Assembly: GCF_001696615.3 (NCBI RefSeq)
Contig: NZ_CP032279.1
Location: forward strand, 1,922,001-1,986,000
DNA from: Acinetobacter sp. WCHAc010034
GTDB lineage: Bacteria > Pseudomonadota > Gammaproteobacteria > Pseudomonadales > Moraxellaceae
Reading direction: 5' to 3'
Length of the DNA: 64,000 nucleotides
Part shown: positions 50,508 through 59,692 of the stretch, in pieces
Layout of the letters: every line of letters begins with the position of its first letter
How positions within the stretch are numbered: position 1 is the first letter of the stretch
Notes under the pieces: model-generated
What the model was told of the DNA's origin: nothing
The model's database searches: none
The model's input: only the letters and a program-made list of their open reading frames with translations
Program-made: the position numbers and the translations under genes

Positions 50508-50958
50508 TTAGAATGCCGCTTTTACCCCCACTTGACCTTGATAGCTGTCGGAATGATCAGAGATTCCTGCAACATCCGCAAAAATATTCCATTGGCCGTT
50601 TTTGTGAGTATAGTTGAAGCTCAAGCCATAAATTGCGTAGTCGCTTTGGCTGGTTTCGACTTGATACGTGGATTTTGCTCCTGCGGCAAGATTGGACTCT
50701 ATCTGCACTTCTGGCTTGCCGGAACCGGCCTTGTTGGCATATTCAGCAAAGCCGCCCACGGCAACACCGTTTCCAAGCGCTGCATCTAAACGCAAGCCGG
50801 CATGATATTTCGCTTCATGCGCATCAACATCACTTACAGTTAAGCCATACAGGTTATCTTCTTTAACGCCATCCAGCTTGAGGTAATTGTAGCTTGCACC
50901 CAAATATGGCTTGAGGTTAAGGCCCGAGCTGCTGAGCTGCTGAGCTGCTGAGCTGCAA
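50508..50958 (-). pseudogene. Out-of-frame C-terminal part of the autotransporter beta barrel
   Basis: The minus strand here encodes SSSGLNLKPYLGASYNYLKL, then GLTVSDVDAHEAKYHAGLRLDA, VAVGGFAEYANKAG, and ends SYQGQVGVKAAF with the terminal phenylalanine of outer-membrane barrels. It is a different frame from the 794-residue upstream part. The two join if the 8-bp repeat count at 50926-50956 changes from three to one or four. As it stands it is not translated with the rest. Confidence 0.8.
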
Positions 50959-53301
50959 GCCTGCTTCGCCATATACGCCGCTTTGCAGCAGGTCACTGGA
51001 TGATTTAACCGTCTGAAATTTATTTCCATCAAACACCTGGCGGGTGAATTTTCCATCACCGGCGCCTATATGCGCATGGCCGGACAGATACATCAAGCCA
51101 TGATCAGTCCAGGTGCCATATAAGCCCAAGGTATTCAGATCAAGGTCATTGGAACTTTGAGCCGCAGAGTAATCAGATGATTCTTTATAAAATGAAGTAT
51201 ATAGGCCAACAGCTGCGTTATCCGAAATCGGCGCATCTGCGCCCAGAGAAACGCTGTTTGTTTCAGATTTAACCGTGTCCAGGCCAGGAATTTCGGTCTC
51301 TTTCTTCATTTCAGCATAGCTTACCCAGGCGCCGCCTTTAATGCTGCCATTCAGGGCGTGCGATCTGCGCGCAATCTGCGAATTGGCCAAAGACTGGTTT
51401 TGAAGAATAACTGCCGGCGTGGCGGCAAAGACTGCGCCATTGCCTGAATTTAATACCGCTTGCGCTTCGCTTGCAGTTGTCAGCGCCTGCAGCCCGCCTG
51501 CATACTGCACTAACGCGCTGTCAGTATGCCCTGACTGGTATTGCGCTTCAGCCTGAGCAAGCAGATGATTCAGAACCTCGCCCGATGCATGAGTCACTGC
51601 GCTTGAATTTGTGCCTGCCGCAGTTGCGTCTGCGTGATCAACGCCGACTTTTACTTCATTCGTTCCGTATGCAATGCCTGTGGTCTTTAAAAAAGCGCCA
51701 TTTTTAACACTGCTAAAGCGGCCGGCAACGCCGCCGCCGGCATTTAAAACCAAATGCTCGCCTTTTGATACATATTTGCTGTCCGACGCAATAACCGACA
51801 AGGCGCCGTCTAAGCCGGCTTTCCCTGCAATATCCAAGTGCTTATTCAGCGTGTACTGCAATGTGCCGGTGCTTGCTTGCGTGTAATCGCCGCCAATTTT
51901 AAATGGGCCATAGCCGGTTGAAAGAATACCGCTATTGCTTACATTTTTCCCGGCAGCGCCACCGCCTGCCAAATAGCCATTCTCGCCAATATTAACATTT
52001 CCCGCGACAGAACCCGTGATCACCAGCTTGCCCTGCACGACATCCGTTGCGCCCGTGTATGCATTATTGCCGGATAAGACTAGAGTGCCTAAGCCGGATT
52101 TCTCCAGTCCCGCATCGCCAATGATGTCGTTTGAAAAAACATACATCGGTTTTGAATTATCAACATCGGCTTTGAAAGCGTTGCCAAAAATTCTCCAAAA
52201 TGCGGCAGGCCCTTTGACCGCCTGTTCAGCATCCAAAATGCCCCAGCCAAAGCGGTCATTGAACAGTTTTGAACCTGAGCCGTCATCAATATAGTCAGCA
52301 GTCGTTAAAATGGTTTGGCGGACTTGATCATTGCTTAGCCATGGGTATTTGCTCCAGACTAGAGCTGCCGCAGCTGTAACCGTTGGAGCTGCGCCGGATG
52401 TTCCGCCAAAAAGCTGATTGCCTTGATCTGAATCATAATAAGGGCCATTCACATAGTCAGAGGCTAAGCACCAGCGGGAAGCCGAATGGCCGCAGGCATT
52501 TGAACCTGTCCTGTTCGCTGAATAGTAATACAGATCAGTATGCGCTTCATCTAAGCCGACAACCGTTAAAAAGCCTTGCTCCAAACTGTCTACATAGGAT
52601 GGCATTTGCGATATGTCGCTTGAAGCCAGCTTAGCTTCATTGCCCGCAGCAACGACAATCAGCCCGCCATTTTCAACAACTTCTGAAGCAAATTGCTGGG
52701 ATAATGGATCTACTAGCCCATCTTCTGTATTTCCCCATGAGCCATTAAACAATTGAACGCCGAATTTTTCCTGCAGGTGGCGCATTGCTTCAAAATTCAC
52801 ATGAGCATAAGAGTTGCCAGCAGCATTAATTGTCGTTTGAGCTGCGTAAATATCCGCAATCCCCAATGCGCCGCCCGCTGTTGAACCCTTTGCTGTATTG
52901 CCTGCAATCACTTGGCTAACGAAAGTTCCGTGATGGCTTGCAGCCATTTCCTGCGCGGCAGCATCTGCCGATGAGATATCTGTAACCTTTGAAGGCGCGC
53001 CGGAAACATAATCAAATTTCAGCACTTTTGATACTGAATCGCTAATAGTTGCATTGTGGGTATTCGCGCCGGAATCAATCACGCCTACTTTTACTTTTGC
53101 CGCTGGCCCTTGATCAACAACAGCCGGATCAGGAGCCGCTGCTGCAGTGCCGTCATTGCCTGTACCGCCATTTCCAGTCCCCGGGTTTGCTGGAGGCGCA
53201 GAAACATCAGGGCCGGATGAAGATCCGCCGCCGCCGCAGCCTGCAAGCGCCAGACTGACCGCTATTGCCAGTACTGATGGCGCTGATTTATTTATATTCA
53301 C
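50917..53301 (-). CDS. Lipoprotein subtilase (S8) autotransporter, present reading frame truncated
   Basis: This 794-residue open frame has a lipoprotein signal (SLALAGC, Cys22), a Gly/Ser/Pro linker, an S8 protease domain with Asp76 (GVIDSG), His124 (SHHGTFV), oxyanion Asn221 (AAGNE) and Ser302 (GGTSGAAP), and a passenger repeat (GLGTLVLSGNNAYTGATDVVQGKL) as in SphB1/NalP-like proteases. It then enters an autotransporter barrel (IKGGAWVSYAEMKKE onward), but ends early at SAAQQLGP just after an 8-bp repeat tract. The missing barrel half is encoded downstream in another frame, so the gene is OFF as sequenced; the full form would be about 925 residues. Confidence 0.88.
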   Translation of the reverse strand: MNINKSAPSVLAIAVSLALAGCGGGGSSSGPDVSAPPANPGTGNGGTGNDGTAAAAPDPAVVDQGPAAKVKVGVIDSGANTHNATISDSVSKVLKFDYVSGAPSKVTDISSADAAAQEMAASHHGTFVSQVIAGNTAKGSTAGGALGIADIYAAQTTINAAGNSYAHVNFEAMRHLQEKFGVQLFNGSWGNTEDGLVDPLSQQFASEVVENGGLIVVAAGNEAKLASSDISQMPSYVDSLEQGFLTVVGLDEAHTDLYYYSANRTGSNACGHSASRWCLASDYVNGPYYDSDQGNQLFGGTSGAAPTVTAAAALVWSKYPWLSNDQVRQTILTTADYIDDGSGSKLFNDRFGWGILDAEQAVKGPAAFWRIFGNAFKADVDNSKPMYVFSNDIIGDAGLEKSGLGTLVLSGNNAYTGATDVVQGKLVITGSVAGNVNIGENGYLAGGGAAGKNVSNSGILSTGYGPFKIGGDYTQASTGTLQYTLNKHLDIAGKAGLDGALSVIASDSKYVSKGEHLVLNAGGGVAGRFSSVKNGAFLKTTGIAYGTNEVKVGVDHADATAAGTNSSAVTHASGEVLNHLLAQAEAQYQSGHTDSALVQYAGGLQALTTASEAQAVLNSGNGAVFAATPAVILQNQSLANSQIARRSHALNGSIKGGAWVSYAEMKKETEIPGLDTVKSETNSVSLGADAPISDNAAVGLYTSFYKESSDYSAAQSSNDLDLNTLGLYGTWTDHGLMYLSGHAHIGAGDGKFTRQVFDGNKFQTVKSSSDLLQSGVYGEAGLQLSSSAAQQLGP
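50926..50956 (-). repeat. 8-bp simple sequence repeat tract in the autotransporter gene
   Basis: Three full CTGCTGAG units (CTCAGCAG in the coding direction) at 50929-50952 with partial units on each side. Because 8 is not a multiple of 3, slippage changes the frame. Three units give a stop 4 codons later; one or four units restore the barrel. Confidence 0.85.
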
Positions 53302-53608
53302 TTTTAAATCCTAATAAGTATTTTTAATGAAACTGATCTGTTTCTAAGCAGTTTTATATTGATCTGCATTAATGCGCATTGAGCAAATATTTAGATAAGT
53401 TATCCCCACATTAAACTATCTTTTAAGTTTATGGATTTCAATAATTTTTAGTTACAAAATGGCGGTTACCCAGCAGCAGATTGCCGGGCCGCTGAATTCA
53501 GCATGATTTATAGATTAGATAGCAGAGGAAGGAACGGTGCAGAGATGATCCGGTGCATGCCTGATGTTTTGCGCCTGGCTGCTGTGCGGCGGAATAAATC
53601 CGCCGGCC
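53302..53608. other. Intergenic region upstream of the autotransporter gene
   Basis: AT-rich region, presumably with the autotransporter promoter. A single DnaA-box variant (TTATCCCCA at 53400) occurs. No gene is supported. Confidence 0.4.
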
Positions 53609-53736
53609 AGAAAAAGGCCCTGGCATCCAGCCAGGGCCTTTTCGAATTCATTCTAAGGGCATGATGAAGATCATGCATTCGGCTTCCCGCCGATCTCATT
53701 TTTTCTTTTTATTGCAAGACATCCTGTCTTTGATGA
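53609..53736 (-). ncRNA. Candidate Rsm/Csr-type regulatory small RNA, locus C
   Basis: On the minus strand a transcript of about 128 bases is predicted from the -10 box TATATT (53748-53743) to a terminator at 53613-53643. It has AAGAC-AGGAT-GTCTT, then an A-rich linker, TCGGC-GGGAA-GCCGA, and the terminator stem AAAAGGCCCTGGC-TGGAT-GCCAGGGCC with T5. Thus three hairpin loops carry GGA. It lies 130 bases downstream of locus B, same strand and same layout. Confidence 0.65.
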
Positions 53737-53789
53737 TTTAAAAATATACCTATCCTGAAGCGGGAAAAAGCCATTTTGTCTGCATTCAA

Positions 53790-53807
53790 TGTAAGCCAAT
53801 GCCGACA
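53790..53807. promoter_or_regulatory. GacA-box-like upstream activating site, locus C
   Basis: TGTAAGCCAATGCCGACA matches TGTAAG-N6-CTTACA with two mismatches. It is 41 bp upstream of the TATATT -10 box. Weakest of the three boxes. Confidence 0.55.
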
Positions 53808-53865
53808 GCGGTGAGGCATTGCGCAAGGAAAATGGCGCAGCCGGAAAGCAGGGGAAGCTTAAGCG

Positions 53866-54000
53866 TGAAAAAGCCCCGGCATCCTGCCAGGGCTTTTTCA
53901 GATTCATTCCAGCGGTATAGCTCCTGCCGTACCGTGCGCATCCAGCGCCTGCAAGCTTATGATTATTGTTTTGCGCTTTTGAGGCATCCTGCCTCGGTAT
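53866..54000 (-). ncRNA. Candidate Rsm/Csr-type regulatory small RNA, locus B
   Basis: On the minus strand a transcript of about 135 bases is predicted from the -10 box TAATAT (54012-54007) to the terminator at 53869-53898. Hairpins are GAGGC-AGGAT-GCCTC, GCGC-TGGAT-GCGC, a loop with GGCAGGAGC enclosed by CGGTA/TATACCG, CTGGAATG, and the terminator AAAAAGCCCTGGC-AGGAT-GCCGGGGC with T5. Five GGA motifs, most in loops, with an A-rich linker. This is the clearest of the three loci. Confidence 0.7.
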
Positions 54001-54056
54001 GGCCCAATATTAAGGCGGTTCCGCACAGCTGAACAGCGGCGATTCTCCGCATGTGC

Positions 54057-54074
54057 TGTAAGCCAAGGATTACA
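54057..54074. promoter_or_regulatory. GacA-box-like upstream activating site, locus B
   Basis: TGTAAGCCAAGGATTACA matches TGTAAG-N6-CTTACA with one mismatch. The gap to the TAATAT -10 box is 44 bp, the same as at locus A. It lies at the very 3' end of the following reductase gene on the other side. Confidence 0.7.
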
Positions 54075-54076
54075 TT

Positions 54077-54616
54077 TTACCGGGCATATTTAATCAGCTT
54101 CTTGAGGGCCGCCTGCAGGCCCTTTTCATCAAAGGAATTCGGCTCAAACTGTTCAGCCGAATTGCGCGAGAAAATATCGCGGATTTCCAGCACGGCATTG
54201 CTGTCCACCAGCCCCAGCTGCGTCGCCACTTGGCGGATCTGGTCAATGGAGCGCGAACCGTTGGTTGCGCCGTAGCCGATATAGGCTGCCGGCTTGCCGG
54301 CCCATTCCTTGCCGATATAGTCCAGCGCATTTTTTAAAGCCGGGCTGTAGCCGTGATTGTATTCGGGGCTGATGAAGATAATCGCGTCTGCCTGCGCAAT
54401 TTTGTCCGCCCACTGCTGCTGCTTGGGCTGATCATAGATGCCGGTGGCTGGCGGATGCGCGCCGGCAAAAAAGGGCAAGTTCCATTCTTTCAGGTCGACA
54501 ATTTCAGGCTGAATGCCGGCATAGCCATAGCCGGCAATGGCGCTGCTGACCCAGCGGGCGACTTTAATGGCGATGCGGCCTTCGCGGACGCTGCCGACAA
54601 TAATATAGATCTGCAT
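54077..54616 (-). CDS. NADPH-dependent FMN reductase family protein
   Basis: This 179-residue flavodoxin-like reductase begins MQIYIIVGSVREGRIAIKVARWV (FMN phosphate-binding loop GSVREGR) and has the family core IFISPEYNHGYSPALKNALDYI and the FMN-contacting YGATNGSRSIDQIR. It reduces FMN or a small substrate with NADPH. The ATG at 54616 has AAGGAAAG upstream. The gene ends 3 bases from the GacA-like box of small RNA locus B. Confidence 0.88.
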   Translation of the reverse strand: MQIYIIVGSVREGRIAIKVARWVSSAIAGYGYAGIQPEIVDLKEWNLPFFAGAHPPATGIYDQPKQQQWADKIAQADAIIFISPEYNHGYSPALKNALDYIGKEWAGKPAAYIGYGATNGSRSIDQIRQVATQLGLVDSNAVLEIRDIFSRNSAEQFEPNSFDEKGLQAALKKLIKYAR

Positions 54617-54730
54617 GGCTTTCCTTATCGGTTTATTTTTATGGGGCTGCATTCAAATTATTATGTTTGCTGCGCGCTGCCAAGGGCGGAATTGTATCCG
54701 CCCGGCGGATGCCTGCGATGCGCAGGCATG

Positions 54731-54752
54731 AAAAAAGCTCCCGGAGGAGCTT
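54731..54752 (-). terminator. Terminator of the ileS-lspA-slpA operon
   Basis: AAGCTCC - CGGA - GGAGCTT; on the minus strand it is followed by T6. It lies 25 bases after the slpA stop. Confidence 0.85.
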
Positions 54753-54776
54753 TGATCAAGAGGCGCTGCGGCCGCC

Positions 54777-55259
54777 TTACATCAGTTTTACGCCCTGCTG
54801 GCCGGCAGGGGTAACTTTAAAGATTTCCACTTCAAAAGTGATGTTCTTGCCCGCCAGCGGATGGTTGAAATCCACTTCGGTGATGTCATCGCCAACGGAT
54901 TTCACCACGCCGTACAGGCTTTGCTTGGCTTTGTCTTCAAACTCAATCATGTGGCCTTCGGCCGGGCGCTGTTCAAACTTAACCGTGTCAAATTTCTGCA
55001 CATTTTCCGGGTTCCACGGGCCAAATGCATCTTCAGGCGGCAGGCTGACGGTGCGGCGGTCGCCGGCGCGCAGGCCAAACAGGGCTTTTTCAAAGCCCGG
55101 CAGCAGGCTGCCGTCACCCATCACCAGGCTGACCGGCTCTGCGCGGCTGCGGGTGTTGTCAATTTCTGCGCCGTTTTCAATCGCCACAGAAAAATGCAGC
55201 TCCACTTTCGCGCCGTCGGCGATGCGGGTTTCTTCATTCGGATTCATAAATTCAGTCAT
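54777..55259 (-). CDS. fkpB: FKBP-type peptidyl-prolyl isomerase, SlpA/FkpB-like
   Basis: This 160-residue SlyD-like isomerase has an FKBP domain split by an insert-in-flap region: VELHFSVAIENGAEIDNTRS, LVMGDGSLLPGFEKALFGLRAGDRRTVSLPPEDAFG, and DDITEVDFNHPLAGKNITFEVEIFKV, a signature of the family. It is cytoplasmic. The ATG at 55259 ([10 protein letters not shown]) overlaps the stop of lspA (ATGACTGA), so it is translationally coupled to it. This lspA-fkpB linkage is common in gammaproteobacteria. Confidence 0.92.
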   Translation of the reverse strand: MTEFMNPNEETRIADGAKVELHFSVAIENGAEIDNTRSRAEPVSLVMGDGSLLPGFEKALFGLRAGDRRTVSLPPEDAFGPWNPENVQKFDTVKFEQRPAEGHMIEFEDKAKQSLYGVVKSVGDDITEVDFNHPLAGKNITFEVEIFKVTPAGQQGVKLM

Positions 55260-55791
55260 TTTGCGCTTCCGCACGCTGGATACGCTGCTTTTCTAAAAAG
55301 AAGGTATCAATTAACAGTAAGATGGTGCCTAAAGTGATGGCGCTGTCTGCAATATTGAATGCCGGGAAATGGTGATTCTGATAGTAGACATGAATAAAAT
55401 CGACCACGTAGCCTAAGCTGACCCGGTCAATTAAATTGCCGATGGCGCCGCCTAAAATCAGCGCGACCGCAAGCGGCAGCACCTTGATCTGCTTGGGCAT
55501 GCGCATCAGCCAGAAGACAAAAATCACAGACACCAGGCCGGCAAGCGAGGTGAAGAAATAGCGCTGCCATCCGCCGGCATCGGACAGGAAGCTGAAGGCT
55601 GCGCCATAGTTGTGCAGCAGCGTCCAGTTTAAAAAGGGCAGCACAGGCACAGGATCTGCATAGTTCAGATGCGTGCTGGCAATCCATTTGGTCCACTGAT
55701 CCAGAATAATCGCGGCAATGGACAGGCCGACCCACACTAAATTGTGCGGATAGAACTGGAACAAGCCCTTTTTATGTTGCGGATTAGGCAT
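55252..55791 (-). CDS. lspA: Lipoprotein signal peptidase (signal peptidase II)
   Basis: This 179-residue protein with four membrane segments cleaves the signal peptides of prolipoproteins. The two catalytic aspartates lie in [18 protein letters not shown] and [11 protein letters not shown]. It overlaps ileS by 8 bases at its start and fkpB at its end, so all three are one operon. Confidence 0.96.
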   Translation of the reverse strand: MPNPQHKKGLFQFYPHNLVWVGLSIAAIILDQWTKWIASTHLNYADPVPVLPFLNWTLLHNYGAAFSFLSDAGGWQRYFFTSLAGLVSVIFVFWLMRMPKQIKVLPLAVALILGGAIGNLIDRVSLGYVVDFIHVYYQNHHFPAFNIADSAITLGTILLLIDTFFLEKQRIQRAEAQND

Positions 55792-58630
55792 ATTTCCTCT
55801 CTTCGCCTTGACCTGTAGGAAGGTTGATAATACAGCGCGCGCACAGGCCTGGATGTGCGAGATGTGTATTCACATCCGGCAGCACATGCCAGCAGCGCGC
55901 GCATTTCTCACCGTCAGCTGCCGACACTTTCACCCGCAGGCCTTCAAGGTCAGAGGCTTCACCCTGCGCGCCGTCAAAGTCATTGACCAGCACTTGCGAG
56001 GTAATCAGCACAAAGCGCAGCTCATCGCCGAGCTGGTCCAGCACGGCTTTCAGTTCCGCATTGGCCCACAGTTCGACTTTGGCGGACAGGTTTGAGCCGA
56101 CCAGTTTCGAGCTGCGCGCCGCTTCAATATGCTTGTTGGCTGCCGATTTCACCGCAATCAGGGTTTGCCAGTCGGCTTCTGAAATCAGGTTGGCGGTTGA
56201 CGCTGCTGGAATATCATACCATTCCGCAGTGAACACGTATTTCCCGGCCTGTTCCGGAATCAGCGGCCAGGCTTCCTGTGCGGTAAAGCTTAGGATAGGC
56301 GCCATCCAGCGCACGAAGGCCTGCACCAGGTGATACAGCGCGGTCTGCGCGGAGTGGCGCGCCTGCGAATCGGCTTTGGTGGTGTACTGGCGGTCTTTGA
56401 TGATGTCGAGATAGAAGCCGCCGAGGTCATTGATGCAGAAGTTGGTCAGCGCATTGGTGACGATATGGAAATTCATATCTTCATAGGCCTGCTGAATGGT
56501 TTTCTGCACCTCAGCCGCGCGCTGCAGGATGTACTGATCCAGCGCAATCAGCTGGTCTGCAGGCAGGGCGTCTGCAGACGGCTTAAAGCCGTTCAGGTTG
56601 GCCAGCAGGAAGCGCAGCGTGTTGCGGATGCGGCGGTAGCCGTCAGACGCGCGGCTGAAGATTTCCTTGCCGGCGGTCATTTCATAGCGGTAATCCGCAG
56701 AGGCAATCCAGAAGCGCAGGCCGTCGGCGCCCATATCCTTGATGATGTCCTGCGGCGTAATGATGTTGCCCAGGGACTTCGACATTTTGCGGCCTTTTTC
56801 ATCCACCACAAAGCCGTGCGTCAGCAGGCCTTTATAAGGCGCGCGCTCATTGATGGCGATGGAAGTCAGCAGGGACGACTGGAACCAGCCGCGGTGCTGG
56901 TCTGAGCCTTCAAGGTAAAGGTCAGCCGGATCGGTCAGCTCTTCACGCTCGCGCAGCACGGCATAATGGGTCGTGCCGGAATCAAACCATACATCCAGGG
57001 TGTCGCGCACCGCATTGTAGTGCTCGGCATCGGCGCCGATGAATTCGCTTGCGTCGCGGTTATACCAGCCGTCAATGCCTTCCTGCTCAATCAGCTTGGC
57101 TACTTCTTCAATCAGCTCCGGCGTGCGCGGATGCAGTTCATTGGTGTCTTTGTGCACAAAGAAGGGGATCGGCACGCCCCAGGTGCGCTGGCGTGAAATG
57201 CACCAGTCTGGGCGGCCTTCAATCATTGACTGGATGCGGTTCTTGCCCCAGTCCGGCACAAAGCTGATTTCATTTTCAATCGCATTCAATGCATTCTGGC
57301 GCAGGCCTTGGGCATCCATGCTGATGAACCACTGCGGCGTTGCGCGGAAGATGATTGGCGTTTTATGGCGCCAGCAGTGCGGGTAGCTGTGCTTGATCGG
57401 GTGATGCGCCCACAGCTTGCCGGATTCGGCTAAAGCCGCAATGATTTGCGGATTGGCTTTGTAGATGTGCTCGCCGGCAAACAGCGGCGATGTCGGCAGG
57501 TAAACGCCGTTGCCGCCGACAGGATTGTCAACTTTTAGGTTGTACTGCAGGCCGACTTTATAGTCGTCCACGCCGTGGCCCGGCGCAGTATGCACGGCGC
57601 CTGTGCCGCTGGCCGCGGTGACATGCTCGCCCAGAATCACCGGCACTTGGCGTTCGGCAATTAATGGATGCTGCAGCACAAGGTTTTCCAGTTTGGCGCC
57701 GGCAAATTCCGCAAGCACTTCAACCGAGCTGAAGCCGTAGCGCTCGGCTGCCGATTCAGCCAGGTCTTTGGCCAGAATGAAGTTCTGCGCGGCTTTTTCT
57801 TCACCGCGGGCTTTGACTAACTGATATTCAATTTCGGCATGCAGCGCCACCGCCTGGTTGGCCGGCAGCGTCCAAGGCGTGGTGGTCCAGATCACGATAT
57901 CCGTTGCATCTTTCACTTCTACGCCTAAGCGCGCAGACAAGTCCGCAAGGTCTGCAACAGTGAAGCCGGCGTCAATCGCGTCAGATTTTTTGTCTTCATA
58001 TTCCACTTCAGCTTCGGCCAGCGCAGAGCCGCAGTCCAGGCACCAGTTGACTGGCTTAAGCCCCGGCTCAATGTGGCCGGCTTTGGCGATTGCGCCAAGA
58101 GAGCGCACAATGTCCGCTTCCTGCTTGAAGTTCATGGTCAGGTAAGGATTGTCCCAGTCGCCGAACACGCCCATGCGCACGAAGTCTTTCTTCTGCAGCT
58201 CAACCTGCGTATAGGCGTATTCGCGGCAGGCTTTGCGGAACGCCGAGGCATCAACTTTTACGCCGACCTTGCCGACTTTTTCTTCTACTTTCAGCTCAAT
58301 CGGCAGGCCGTGGCAGTCCCAGCCCGGCACATAAGGCGCGTCAAAGCCGTCCATGACGCGGCTTTTGATGATGATGTCTTTTAAGACCTTATTGACCGCA
58401 TGGCCCAGATGGATTTGGCCGTTGGCGTAGGGAGGGCCGTCATGCAGCACATATTTTTTCTTGCCAATGCGCGATGCGCGAATCTGCTGATAAATGTTGT
58501 CGGCATACCACTCTTCCAGCCATTTCGCTTCACGCACTGCAAGATTCGCCTTCATGGCGAATTCAGTACCGGGCAGGTTCAGTGTGGCTTTATAATCCAC
58601 TGCATTTTCAGAAGTTTGCTTATCGCTCAT
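55784..58630 (-). CDS. ileS: Isoleucyl-tRNA synthetase
   Basis: This 948-residue class I synthetase charges tRNA-Ile. The HIGH motif is in [16 protein letters not shown], the KMSKS motif in [11 protein letters not shown], the editing domain lies in between ([19 protein letters not shown]), and the C-terminal zinc site has [11 protein letters not shown] and CARCIINL. I start at 58630 ([13 protein letters not shown]); an ATG four codons earlier with a weak upstream site is possible. It precedes lspA. Confidence 0.96.
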   Translation of the reverse strand: MSDKQTSENAVDYKATLNLPGTEFAMKANLAVREAKWLEEWYADNIYQQIRASRIGKKKYVLHDGPPYANGQIHLGHAVNKVLKDIIIKSRVMDGFDAPYVPGWDCHGLPIELKVEEKVGKVGVKVDASAFRKACREYAYTQVELQKKDFVRMGVFGDWDNPYLTMNFKQEADIVRSLGAIAKAGHIEPGLKPVNWCLDCGSALAEAEVEYEDKKSDAIDAGFTVADLADLSARLGVEVKDATDIVIWTTTPWTLPANQAVALHAEIEYQLVKARGEEKAAQNFILAKDLAESAAERYGFSSVEVLAEFAGAKLENLVLQHPLIAERQVPVILGEHVTAASGTGAVHTAPGHGVDDYKVGLQYNLKVDNPVGGNGVYLPTSPLFAGEHIYKANPQIIAALAESGKLWAHHPIKHSYPHCWRHKTPIIFRATPQWFISMDAQGLRQNALNAIENEISFVPDWGKNRIQSMIEGRPDWCISRQRTWGVPIPFFVHKDTNELHPRTPELIEEVAKLIEQEGIDGWYNRDASEFIGADAEHYNAVRDTLDVWFDSGTTHYAVLREREELTDPADLYLEGSDQHRGWFQSSLLTSIAINERAPYKGLLTHGFVVDEKGRKMSKSLGNIITPQDIIKDMGADGLRFWIASADYRYEMTAGKEIFSRASDGYRRIRNTLRFLLANLNGFKPSADALPADQLIALDQYILQRAAEVQKTIQQAYEDMNFHIVTNALTNFCINDLGGFYLDIIKDRQYTTKADSQARHSAQTALYHLVQAFVRWMAPILSFTAQEAWPLIPEQAGKYVFTAEWYDIPAASTANLISEADWQTLIAVKSAANKHIEAARSSKLVGSNLSAKVELWANAELKAVLDQLGDELRFVLITSQVLVNDFDGAQGEASDLEGLRVKVSAADGEKCARCWHVLPDVNTHLAHPGLCARCIINLPTGQGEERKYA

Positions 58631-58690
58631 GCAAGTTGTCATCCAATATTATCAGCGCTTTTGCTGACACGTTTTACAAGAAAAATTCGG

Positions 58691-59692
58691 TTAAAAAGGG
58701 AACTGCGGGGTGCGGCTGCGGAACTCCAGCAGCTGCGCAACATCATCATCAATTCCCGCTTTCAGCGCGTCAAGCGAAGGGTAGTTCTTTTCGCCGTGCA
58801 AATAGCTTAAGAACGTGACCCGCATTAACAAGCCATACAGATTAGCAGAAACATCCGGAAAGTGTACTTCTAATCGCCATTCGGGATGCGCCTGCCGGAT
58901 CGCCGGCCGCGTGCCGACATGGCCGGCGCCGAACAGCGAAGACGGCTGATAGCCGGCAATGCCCGGCTGCGCAGGGTTGCCGGCGGCGGCTTTATCGCTT
59001 AAAGATGCGGTTTCGCACATGACTTCGACGCCGTAAATGCCGTGCAGGCAGGGCCTGTGGCGGCTCAGGCGCACATTGATGGTTGGGAAATTGATGGTGC
59101 GGCCAATCTGATCGCCGTACTGCACGCGGCCGGTGATGCTGTAGGGGCGGCCCAGCAGCTTCGCGGCGAGGGCCAGGTCGCCGGCCTGCAGCGTCTGGCG
59201 GATGCGGGTCGAGCTGACGCGCCCGCCGTCAATTTCCACGGTATGCAGGTTGGCGACTTCAAAGCCGTACTGGCGCAGGAATTCACTGTTGCCTTGGCGG
59301 TTTTTGCCGAAATGAAAGTCATCGCCTAATACCAGGCTGAATGCATTCAGTTTGTTTTTGAGCAGCCCGGCAAATTCTTCTGCGCTTAGGCTGCGGAAAT
59401 AGTTGTCAAATTTAGCGACTGCAATGTAGTCTACGCCCAGTTCCGCCAGATATTCGACTTTTTCGCGCAGCGAGCTGATGCGCGGCGGCGCGTCATAGCC
59501 TTTAAAAAATTCCAAGGGCTGCGGCTCAAAAATCATCACCAGCGTTTTGGCCTGCTTTTCCTCAGCAATGCGCTTCAGCTGGGCAATCATCGCCTGATGG
59601 CCCAAATGCACGCCGTCAAAATTGCCGATGGTGGCTACAGTTTTGGGCAGCTGGAAATCAGGCGCTAAAGCATTCAGGCGGAGCAGCTTCAT
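58691..59692 (-). CDS. ribF: RibF, bifunctional riboflavin kinase / FAD synthetase
   Basis: This 333-residue enzyme makes FMN and FAD from riboflavin. The N-terminal FAD-synthetase domain has TIGNFDGVHLGHQAMI and LGDDFHFGKNRQGN, followed by SSTRIRQTLQAGDLALAAKLLGRPY. The C-terminal kinase domain has GRTINFPTINVRL, HGIYGVEV, and LEVHFPDVSANLYG. I start at 59692 (MKLLRLNALAPDFQLP); an in-frame start 27 codons upstream is less family-like. It is the first gene before ileS. Confidence 0.95.
   Translation of the reverse strand: MKLLRLNALAPDFQLPKTVATIGNFDGVHLGHQAMIAQLKRIAEEKQAKTLVMIFEPQPLEFFKGYDAPPRISSLREKVEYLAELGVDYIAVAKFDNYFRSLSAEEFAGLLKNKLNAFSLVLGDDFHFGKNRQGNSEFLRQYGFEVANLHTVEIDGGRVSSTRIRQTLQAGDLALAAKLLGRPYSITGRVQYGDQIGRTINFPTINVRLSRHRPCLHGIYGVEVMCETASLSDKAAAGNPAQPGIAGYQPSSLFGAGHVGTRPAIRQAHPEWRLEVHFPDVSANLYGLLMRVTFLSYLHGEKNYPSLDALKAGIDDDVAQLLEFRSRTPQFPF

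Noticed and set aside
53400..53408. DnaA-box variant TTATCCCCA upstream of the autotransporter
   Set aside because: A single isolated, imperfect box; expected by chance in this length.
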